Positions 49,001-61,000 of a stretch of 64,000 bases of DNA are shown here, one piece after another. Numbering within the stretch: position 1 is the stretch's first letter; each line of letters starts with the position of its first letter. The position numbers and the translations under genes are program-made. The DNA lies in assembly GCF_958295425.1 (NCBI RefSeq), contig NC_081136.1, positions 7,127,594-7,191,593 on the forward strand. Direction: 5' to 3'. The DNA is from Solea solea (taxonomy: Eukaryota > Chordata > Actinopteri > Pleuronectiformes > Soleidae). The notes below the pieces were generated by a model, which was given only the letters and a program-made list of their open reading frames with translations, made no database searches and had not been told where the DNA came from.

Positions 49001-52000
49001 ATTTAAGCCAAAAGTTGCTTCAGTGTTGGGAAGTCATCTCTTCAACTTCTTGCTGCTTCCATTATAAGAGTCGGTCCTACATAATATTATCTTATTTCAA
49101 GTAATAATCACACACATTATATTACAATGACTATCATACAGAATCAGCTTTTGTCAAAAGCATCCAATATAGTTATTTGGTCTAATTTTTTTTCATGTGT
49201 TCGTTTATGTTTTAATTTTTTTGCGAACGTACATCTTGCAAATAATCTCAGGAGTTCCTCAGGGATCTATTGTCGGTCTTCTGTTCATTCATCACATTGA
49301 ATTACTTAATATAAATGTTGGCCTGCTTTTAAAACTTTGTAAAGAGTTTAATTTTGTACTTTTCTTGTACAAAACTAAACAAAAACAGACTGGACAAGAT
49401 CGTCCAGTTGGTGCATTATCAGTTTGATTCTTCAGTGTAGCTGGAGTAGCTATGGCATTATCAATGTTCCATCTGCACTTGGTGCATTAATTCATGTGCA
49501 ATAATTCTGTCCTGCTCTTATAAACCCTTAAATGGTCAAAGCACATATTTCTTTTTTGTATTTTGTTTTTAATTTATTCGTTTGGACGTTATTCCTTATG
49601 TTTCTAATACTGAGTGTCATTGTACATGTTAGAATTACCTCACAAGATCAAAACAGAACCATTGGTATGGGTATGTACTTTCAAATTACGGGCACAGATA
49701 CAGGATTCCTCAGACGTGGACAAAAAAAGGCATTACATCGTTCGACTGCTGAACAAGCTCTGATCTTACACTATGATCTTTGCACTTTATTATGCATGTC
49801 ATTGACACTGCGTAATGAAGTCATGCTTCGCTTTAATGACATAATGGTTTATTTAGTAGAGTCATGTTCAGCCACGGATGCCTTTTATGATTTTTAATGT
49901 TTTTATGCTCTCAGCGCAAGACAAATTTGCCCATTTGGGGCAATAAATGTTTCAGTTCCCTCAACATCTGAGACACAATTATGATGTACACTGTATAATT
50001 TGTATGTTGAATTCTAAGAATGCCTTAGGTCATCACAGTCCACTGTTGCGGGTTAATTATTCATGGTTTCAGTGCATTATTTGCTGAACTGGTCAATAAT
50101 CTTTTACTCAAAATGTGTTTGCACATGCAAAACACAGCTGCGTTATATAGAGTTGCTGCAATGGCTTTTGGACGCTGATTCAGCAGCGTGGTGTTGTGTT
50201 ACACGACTGAATCTCACGGACACACACCACTTCCTCTGACCCTGCGGGTCCACACCTGCTGTCTGTGTGTGTGTGTGTGTGTGTGTGTATGTATTGAATA
50301 ATTAATTAAGTGTAGGACATTGATGTGAGTGTTTGAGTATGTTCAATGTTAAAATAATAAATTGTAAGTTACCGTGGTTACCTGGAGTTCCCTCGATTCT
50401 TCCTCTGTGGCAGAGGCGTGATATGACAGGACCTGGAACACACACACACACATTACATATGCAGATGTTAGGTCATATACACACACTACTTTACAATATC
50501 AATACAGCTTCTCATTTGTACACTTCCACTACCATAGGTCCCCTTTCTTTATTTTAAACCAACCTTTATTTGTAATTAATGAGCCTCATTCATCCATATA
50601 ATCAGTTGTTTTCATGTATTTGTTCAGAATTAGGTTTCTTAGAACGCTTTAATTAAGATTCATGTTATAAAATTAACAATTAATTTGTATTAAACGTATT
50701 AAAAAGACAGACATGCTTCGTAAAATAACAACTAAGCATTATTTTAAATGTGTTGGGCTGAAAATCAACTTTTTTGACAATGCTTTGAATTAAAGGTTAC
50801 GCAGTGCAGTTTAAAAAACAAGGGCTTTATATTGGTTATGAATTATGAGTCTGCCATTTCATTTTCAGAGATTTTGAAATGTCACAATAGAAAAAGTACA
50901 AGAGAAACTAATACACTGACTTGCCCTTGTTACTGTATTACTAAATTGTGCATTTTGCCTGGTGTTTAATTAGACATATTAATAAAAATCACTCATAGTT
51001 CATCAGAAAATGTACTTGGGGTTTTCTCCAAATACTGCTCTCCTGCTAATGCCCTGACAGATATAGTTAGGCTTAAGTAATCATAGCTTTCACTTCAGTG
51101 ACTGTCTTTAAATATACTTTAATAACTACCCACATGGATGCAGCTGTGTGATCAAAGACGCCCCACAGTGACGGCTTCTCATCTTCATCACCTAACAAGC
51201 ACATTTTGGCCCAGTTTCCTCAAAGTTACATATGCTGTATATTTGCCCGCGTGTGTGTGTGTGTGTGCGTGTGGTCTTTGAAGACTCGATCCAACCCTCA
51301 TTAAAAATCTGGACAAATTGCGAACAAGAGCTGATTAAACTGTGCTCCCGTTCATTAGCTCGTCTCCTCTCGTTAAAATTCAGGATGAAAAGGAAGAGGC
51401 TCAGTACAACCAGTGCGAGTGTAACATGGACTAACTGGGTAAAGTGGCAGAGGAGGTGGACGTCAGCTGCAGCCGAGAGGAGACGTCACCTCCAACACCC
51501 TGAAGCTGACAGCTCCTGCGTGGACAACACACTGTGGGAACAGCAAGAGTGTCCGGTATGTATTCTAGTGTGTGTGTGTGTGTGTGTGTGGCTGAAAGTA
51601 AAAGAGGGTGAGCCCAATGCAAACTGAGCACAGGGTGTGTGTGTGTGGGCTCCATGATTACCAATTTGTGCTTTTCTGGCTGTCAAACACAGTAGCTGAA
51701 GGCAGAGAAGTGTCAAGATGCTTCTCACAACAAAAAACCCCCCCCCAACATCTGTCTGCCACGACTCAGCACCGTCACTCACACGCCTACAACTTAAAGA
51801 TGCTTTCTCACACATGCCATACTGTATGCTTATGAGGCCCTGGTGTACTTCCGCACACATGCCGCCGCTTGTCGCATATCGCGGACCCCGGTATACTCGC
51901 GCGTTAGGGTCCTGTGGTATCTCACTTCACCATCGGGTGGCGGACACAGAAGAAGAGAACAATGCTACAGCTCCCTCGGACACGTCGGGTTCAAGCGGCT

Positions 52001-55000
52001 CATCAGCTCGTCAGGCGGTTCGAGGGTTGCCAAGTCGAGGCTCGGATGACTATCCTTGGCGACTACGTCTACAGATTAGATCGAGCTTGGCTTTTGTGGT
52101 TGCCGTGTCCGTATAAATGCAGCAGTAATCGGACTATGAATCGTATTATCCAGGTATGTTAGTCCGGCTAAGACTTACTCGATTTAGTCGGACTAACTTG
52201 TTTTCATCACAGTAAGAAAAAAAATATATTGTCTAGGTGCGACTAAAATCTATTTACATGCATGTAAACGCACTGAAAGACCTAATCAGAACCATTTATC
52301 GTCTTGGAGACCAAAGTCTGGCCCTAACAATGCAGAATTCCTGAGGAACTGTTTAAGTGCAGGGCTAAGGATTAAGTGGTTCTGGTTAAGGTTTTGGTTA
52401 GGCTGCCTAAATGAGTGGCTGTGGCTGGTGCGTGCTGACCTCCAGTGTGACCTCCTGCTTTGCCATGGCTCGCTCCACAGTCTCGTACATCTGTGTGTTC
52501 TGGATGCCCAGGCCGCAGAATATGGCGAACGCCTCCAGGAACTGCTCGTCGTTCCTGTTGAAGGCCTTCACGCTGCCCGAAGCTTCGTCCATCTTGTTCG
52601 CCAACTGACAGACACCTGCACGGACACAGAAATACAAGCGCTGATCCGTCTGGTTGCTAACTGTGTCTTAGTCCACTTTTCATAGGTTTTCACGGGAGCA
52701 GATTACACACTAGACCTCATGTCACGTAAACTGTGGTATGCTAGTATGCTGTTAAGGTATAGTTTGGATGTTACAGGACATTTTGGGACATTGAGACACT
52801 GACATAGGGATGGCTATTGTTAAGATTTTATCGCTATTGATGCTAAAGGTACTGCTTATTGATACCAATACTTATTTATACTCTTATTGATATTATTTTC
52901 TCTAAAAATTAGATAATGTGAGAAGATTGAACTGTTTTTTTTCATTAGTTTCTCCAGAATGTATATTACAAGTTCTTAAAAGGGATGCTAACAGCGTGTT
53001 ACGTTAGTAGCTACACATTTAGCCATAAGAGTTACCGTCAGTCAAATTTCTGAGGCTTTATGACATTTGCTGGGCCCGAAATGACATAAAATAAATATGT
53101 TTTTGATGATTTAATGATACTTATTGATTCTGCATAATTTGGTGCAAAATTAGAAGATGTCAGAAGATTCAACTGTTTTTTTGTGAGTTAGTTAATACCC
53201 TCAGGTTTACAGTATTTTTTTAATAGAGATGTTAACCTGTTTACTCTTCACAACCTTTTAATGTATGATAAATGAAGGCAAACATTAGATTATTCCGTTT
53301 GAACGTTGCATTTTCTAACAGCTCAGAATGTGAACACAGTCTACAGCTCAATGACGAGCCACGTTGACTGGTGTGCACCGAACATTAGCAGCGCGGTGTA
53401 ACGACCGGTTGCATAACTCTCAAATGAGATGCAATTATCCAGTTTTTGTTTAACCTGGACTCAAAGCTGCGTCATATAATGACACGGCACAGGAAATTGC
53501 ATGTATAATGTCAATCATGTATTCATGACAACATTAGTAAACCTGAATTGATGAGTGTAAAGTGAAAGGGTGAGGATCATTTCATTAATATGCACGGGGG
53601 TGTTTTGATGTCGCTCGTCAGCGGGAATCTTTGAGTCCGGGGGAGTGGCTACGAGGACCTGCTCCGTTTGATCAGTGAGGGAGAAGCGCGGTCATTAGTC
53701 ATGTTCGTAGCCCACTAATGGAGCTGCTATCAGCTAATTATGCGGCCGATAATCACTGTGATGGATGGAGTGATGGGACAATTCATGGAGGGATCATAAA
53801 AGTGGTAATGCTGAGCTGGCTGAAAGTGGAAGGCCCTGGATTTAAGACTGTTATTAATCAGTGCATTAAAAAGTAAAATTAAAACCACAGAGACTGTTTA
53901 AGGATTTAAACAATCTGCACGACCAACATACTGAGCATTTGGGCTTAGTTTTTTCATAAATAGAGGATTTGTAGTGAAAATACACTGTAAAGGACAATTT
54001 CACCATGATTACATTCAATAACACATGATTATATTTAACTGAATGTCTCTTTAAGACACAGTGTGACACATTATGTGTATGTCCCTTTAAAATAGGCTTA
54101 CACATGCATCCATGTCCATTTAAGGCAGGACATAATGCATGTATATCTCTTTAAAACACGGTATAAAACATAATGTGTATGTCCGTTTAAAGTAGGGTGT
54201 AACACATGCATGTATGTTCATTTAAGGTCAGGTTTAACACATGTACAGTATGTCCCTTTAAGACACGGTCCTTTAAGACCAGCTTTAGCATATGCATGTA
54301 TGTTCCTTTAAGACAGTTTGTCTTAAAAGGACACACATGCATATTTTACAGTTTGTAAAATATGCATGTGCCGCATGTCCCTTTAAGACCAGGGTGAACA
54401 CATGTACGTCCCTTTAAGACAGGGTGTAAAACATGGATTTAAATACAGAATAATGCAGCATCTGCACCTGAAATGTGTTGTGCTTCACCAAATTCACATC
54501 GGGACGGTAAATTGCAACACAGGAAAAGTATTTTGTTTGTTATTTTCCACAGTTTTAGCTCCCAAACGGAATTTAGCTCACGACTTGAGTGCAGAGAAGA
54601 ACAAAAGATCAAAAATTGCAGCTGTTGTTTTCATAAAAACAACTAAGAGTATTCAGGCATTGGTGTGTCTGCATAGTCGCATAGGTGTGTTAGTGTGGAC
54701 CGAGATTGTTTCTGATACAGATGCTCGTGTCAAAAAGAGATGGGACTCAAATGAAAACATATTGCTGCGGACATAAGATCAGGATTTATGAGAAATTGCC
54801 AGTTATCAGTGGTAAAAGTGCGAGGTTAACACGGACCTGTCAACCTCTGAAGATAAAACCTTGGCTTAAAAACTATCTGTGAGCTTCAGTCTTGGGCTTT
54901 TATTGTAAATCACATTCTTAGAGGCAGAGAAATTATGGATGAAGTGAATGCAGTGAATGGAATTTTCAGGAAACCCTCAGGTTTTGAGAGGCTGTTTTTT

Positions 55001-58000
55001 TCCAGAAAGTGGTTTAGTACACCTTAATGGGTTGCGCTGGGGTAATAGCTTGGCCCCAAAAGATCTATATCTATTTAAACCCAGGTTCAGATCTTCAAAG
55101 ACAGATAGATAGATGGAGAATTGTACCTATGACTTTGTCCTTCTTTCCATTTCTGATGGGAGTGCAGAGCAAACTCTTTATCTGGTAGTTGGTGTGATCT
55201 GGGTTTTCACTCTGTCAAAAAAGAGAGAGGATTGTTCACTGAGAGGAAAAAAAGGAGCAAAGAAGCAAATAAAAAATTAAAACTAAGTAAAGAGAGCACT
55301 AACAGTCCAGGGAAAGCGTTGGTCCTTGGTGACGTCTGCGATGTTGAGAGGCTGCATGGTGTTTTTAACATACTGCGCAAACATGTAGTCAATCTGACCG
55401 ACGTCACAGTCCCTGAGGAGACACACAAACAAGCAAACAAGCAAGAATAATGAGGGCGAAACACTCAGCTCACCTGGATTAATCAGCTGGCTTGCATTTT
55501 GCCAGCGTGCAATGTAAAGTCACCATTGTGTGGACTAATTCAGCGTAATGTAATAGGCGTTGCAGCCATTTAGCTGCTTTCGGCTCATTGTTTTGACTCC
55601 GTGTGGAGTGTATGGAAAAAAAAAAATCAGATAAACCCCACCATCCAGCACCTGTCCCGCAGCAAACAGCAGACAGACACAAGTGAGAGCAGCTGGTGAA
55701 CATTGTGGGAGCCTTTAGCAAGGAGACAAAGAACCTGCCGGCAGGTTTAAAAGGTTCATTTTTCTACTTTAGTATGTAAACATTTTTCATGATTGAATCA
55801 TCCTTACTGCTTTCAATTGTGATACTGATCTTAGGTCATGTGTGTGTGTGTGTGTGTGTTTACTTACTCAACATGCATAGCACTTTAAAATTTGTGGACA
55901 CTTAATCACTGCATATTTGAGTTTTCAAGCCCCCTTAAATCGATTAGTTTGAAAACAGCTGGATCAATTTTAGTTTTTTTTTAAAAAAGCATCCAGGGCA
56001 ACATTTTAGTGTGAAATTGTGACCTTTGAGTAACAGGACACATTAACCTGCATGTACTTCCTGATTGGTTATTATCAGTCGCAACTTAACTATGATTAAG
56101 TTGTGAATTCTTGTTATTAGAACTGCAGTGGAGATAATCTGCTTCCTGTTTACACCAGCATGCACATGTATATTCTCAGGTGTGTTGGAATGGATGCAAA
56201 TAACTGATGTTGAAAAAAATCCTTGTTACAATTTTTACACAATAGTATAGATGTGGCTGGGGCTGCAATGGCTATTCAATTAATCATTTATTACTACTTC
56301 AATAATCGTTTAATCAGTTTGTGGAGTTTTTTTTTTTCAATAACTGAAACCAGTTTCTCTGATTATTCAGCTTCTTAAATGTGAATATTTTTTGTTTTCT
56401 TTGCTCCATATAACAAAGAAATCATTAAAAACTAAATAATTTTGTTTGTGGACAAAACAGGACATTTGAGAACATCATCATTCCTATCATCAATGTTGTG
56501 TAACATCAGTGCAGCACGCTAGTTCCCACAATCCTTTGCACGTGCATGTTTTGTCCGGTACGTCTTCTCCTTACACCCTTGCCTGGCCTGTCCCAATTAT
56601 GCTTTCCCAGAATTTGCCTCATCTCTGTAGGGACCCTACTTTTAATTTGAAATATTGCTTATTTTGGCAGTTATTTTGGTCATATGACAACGAAATACAG
56701 CAACAGAAGAGAAAAGAAAATGCATCAACAAGTTACCCCAGGCAAACTCATGCAGACTTATTGTACACTGAATTATTCGGAACCTTATATATATCAATAA
56801 CAGTAATTCCTAAACAGTCCTACAGACTGATCCATAGCTTCACCCCTTTCCGACTCTTTTAATTGGACTGATCTACTTTACTAAGGAGGGTATTCCTTGA
56901 TGCACCTTTACCAGCTTAACTCCTTAACTATAATGTAGTGACCACTCCAACCATTGACTAAAAGCATCTACTGGTTAATGAAAGAGCTGCACCTGAGTCC
57001 ACCCTGCCTCCATCCTGACTCGGGTCTGGAATCTGAAGCCATCGGTCACGTCTGTTAGCGCTTAATAGGCCTGTTTGTTATCTTAAGCTGCTCCGAGTGC
57101 AACCACAGAGCTCGGCTATAATACTGCGTGATAAATGATGGAAAATGGATATGTAAACATAATGTGAGGTTTAGGCGAAAGCCAGTGGATTTTGGCCGGA
57201 GGGCTGCGGTGCGACGGTATTGGTGCGTGTGTGTGTGAGAGGGAATAATAGATAACAGAGAGAATAGAAAACATGTGTGAACATGGACGTGTTTCAGGAG
57301 GAAGAAAAGACAGGGACAGATGAGCTGTGGTGGAATGTAAATGGGTACATTAGGTTTATAGGACATGTAATAGAACAGCCAATAGGAGCCACCCCCCTTT
57401 AGCTAAGGCTAAAAACATTGCCTGGAGTTGGTGGTGGTTTGATGACGTCAGGAAGCAGCGTGCGATCACGAGCTTCTGTTCACTTCCTGATAAAGTGACT
57501 GATCCTCACACTCGATTAAAATGGAATGGATCATTTGCAGCGTTTGATGATGAGCTGACCATGGGCTATTTATGGAGCCCATGCTCAGGCTATTTAATCA
57601 ACTATTCTGATAATCCATTTTGTTTTTTTAATAATTAAAACAAGCGCTCTGTTTTATCAGCTTCTTAAATGTGAATAATCGATGCTCCATATACCGGATA
57701 AGTCATACAAAACAAGAGCAATCAACATTATTTGATAAGGAAAGTAATTGTTTGTTGCAACCCTAGGTGATACTATGTACTTTTACTTCACTTACATTGA
57801 CATTGCAATACTTTTTACTACATGTAGTACAGTGTATTTAGGACTTCATTCTTATCGTTTTTAACATCCAGTCCATGAGAAGCAGTTTGGATGACTTTAA
57901 GGCTCCAGGCTAATTATAACAATGTGTTCTGTCCACGCTGGCCTCAGCCTGCACACACACATACACACCCTGAAATGTTGCATATTTTGTTCACTAAAAT

Positions 58001-61000
58001 CCACATTTCCTCTTCCTCTCTATGTGATTGACTCGAATTAGGCCACAGAGTAGCTGCCGGCTTCATCACGAAACCATAATAGTGTTTCGATTCAGGACAA
58101 TCAAACCCAAAATCCACAAAAACATAATTTCCCCAACTTTGTTAGTTTAAAAACACTCTGGGTCCTCGTTGGTGTAGCTCGACTGAGCTTCCTACTTCGG
58201 CGAAACAGACGCTGTGTCGTAGCGAAGCCACAGCCTGGGGTGAATGTCACTATAAAAAGCCTCCTGCGGTTCTAGCCGGGTCAAAGCTAACATCCTGCAG
58301 GGCCCCTCCCCTCTAGCGCTGGCCCAGTTTGCTGTATCTCAGCCCTCCCAGAGGAAATCCAGCACATACACACAGTGGTATTTAAAGAGTCATTAGATCT
58401 AAACAGCAGAGACACACAGCCATGAGAGAAGGCTGTAAAAAATGAGACACTATAGAGGACGAGACAAGATAAGACATCTGGTTTGTGTCACCCCTGACAG
58501 TGCAGGGATTTTCACTGCACTGTGTTTTTCTTTTTTCCTCCCTCTTTCTTTTTCTCGGTCTCTTACACGCTGAGTTCTGTTTGCACAAACATACACAACA
58601 ACTTTAATTTGGACAAAATCCCCTCCCTGGGTTTCAGTGCAGTCGGAGTCTTTGAGCCTCGGAAAACTGTGTCGAGTCTCCCTTTCAAAACAAAAAGCTC
58701 ACAAGATCTGACAGGTCCATCTGTTTCACCAATAAAAAGAGGCTCTCGGACTGTGGTTTCTATCAGCCTTTATTGACTTTATGTCCTGTCGCTCCGTCTT
58801 TGCCAAGAGAAGGTATTAGTGTGAAAACACAGCCAATAAAAGCTGATGGAAAGCATGGTCTGTACAGTGTATATGAAAAAGATAGACCAGTACTAACTGT
58901 GAGCTTCTCTCTTACCTTCCGAAGGTCTTAACTGTCCTTTTGTTCTGTTTAAAGTATCTCTTCATATTTCATATCATGTCATAACCATAGTCTTGTCATT
59001 ACAGTGCACAAAAACCAAACAAGGAGTTGTTCTCTCTCTCTCTCTCTCTCTCAGTATTTTTGTATCGTTGTTGTCAACCAGATTGGGAGACTATCTGATG
59101 ATATGTGCCATCTGTGTGGAATCTGAATTACATAGCGTTAGGGACTGAGAAGTGTCAAGACCAAGCCGGGGCATATACAGCATATATATTGTACAGTGAA
59201 CTCGTCTTAGTCTTGATTTGGTCTCACCCTAATCTACGTTGTTCTTGGTATGAGTCTGGTCTTGGGCTTGTTCTTGTGATCTTGACTACAACACTTAAGG
59301 TTTTTAGATTTAGGTAACCCTCCTGTGACCACCCTGTTGTCGACGACAGGATTAGGCATGCGTACCCTTGGCAAACCTTACAGCTGAAATGTTCATTTGA
59401 CTAGGCTTAAATTATCCTGTTTAATTTACTTAATACTTGTACAGCTGTCACCTAGAACAATAGGTAATGCTGCAAACTGGGATGATTTTCAGCTGAATGC
59501 AGATTAATTTTACCTCATACTAATGTATGTTCTCCAACGACATGATGTTGGCATCGCCTGGTCAGCTTTTTGTGGAGTATGTATGTTCCCCCCTCTGTCT
59601 GTGATGGTTTATTCTGGGTATTCTGGGACTTCCTCTACTTACTTACTCCATCCCTCACTGGGGCATAAACCATGTGTGCAGAGTATGCATCACCTCTTCA
59701 ATGCTTTTCATTGTGGCTGAAGTTCACGCCTGCTCAATGTTCTTGTGTATTATTAATACGCAACAACTGTGTGGTCCATCAGGCTGTAGCGTAACTGTTC
59801 ACATGGACCACACTGCGATATAATGCGTGCTTCGTGATGGTAGGTTGATCCAAGAACACATAGGGTGTCACAAACACAAATAGACACACACATTAACGCG
59901 TACATGCACAATCTAGTTCTGTTGCTTGGGTTGAGATTGAATTTAAGATGCCGCATAGCAACTGGGAAGGCAAGCCCTGCTGTCTCTAGGGTGGGGATTT
60001 CTATCTCATTGCATCTTAAATCAGATTACTGCCTATTCACTCCTCCTGGCTGGAGCACGGGTTGATGTCAGGAAGCTCTGCAGCTCCTCCATTCCTTTTC
60101 TCTCATCCTCGCCATCTACTCATCCTGCCTGTAAATCCTGGAGTCCTTTGGTTTCCTGTGATGTGCTGCTTCATCTGTAAATGCGGCCAACCTTGTCTCC
60201 TCAAAGTTATGTTCATATAAAAGTAATTTGCATTTAGTGGGAAAGTTGACTCTTGAGCTTTCCAAGTTCACCTCCCACCTTCTTTCAGATATTTCATTTG
60301 CTTCTCACAATCTTCCTGTGCTTCCTTACTCTGCGTCTTAATAGCTTAACCCTAACCAAAAATACGATGCAAACAATGGTCATGACCCCAACTGTATCCC
60401 TGTGACATCTGTACAGTATAAAGGCCTGTGTACACAAACCACTTAATCAATAAGACAAAGCCATTTAAAATTCCATCAAAGGAAAAGACACGATGCGATC
60501 AGTCCTGAATTTTGGGCATGTTGCTCACATTTTTTGGACAGTCTCTACTTAGTGTTTCTCTCGCACACAAATTGGCAGAATAACTTGCACTTAAGCCACT
60601 TGAATCGTTGGAAACAATGTTGAATTGGCAGAGATGAATTCCTGCAATCAATAGCATACCCTTCCTCTAAAAACCCAAGGCACGACTTAAGGGGAAATGG
60701 GTCTATTCTATTACTTAGTTCAGTAATTCTATTACCGACTGCATTTACATGGTATAGCTGGAATATTACAGTTATAGTGGACAATTTCAGAAGACACATG
60801 AGCACATTGAACACTGTGTCCCCCTCAATAGTGCTACCTGAGTAAAGAAACACCATCCCTGGTGGGATTGGAGGTATGACAGCAAATGTTGTGATGGTAG
60901 TCTTGATAAACCAACATCCCTGGCAGCACAAGTCAACAGACATAATGCAATGCAAAACAGTGGCGCTTTTCCACTGCACAGTGGTAGCACAGCGTGACTC

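Noticed and set aside
54045..54430. CRISPR-like spacing of repeats
   Set aside because: Units are irregular and degenerate, spacers are not unique, and this is a vertebrate intron; it is a minisatellite.
60545..60979. 144-codon minus-strand frame in the large pde5a intron
   Set aside because: No recognisable domain and no homology to PDE5; the flanking acceptor and donor do not fit an exon.
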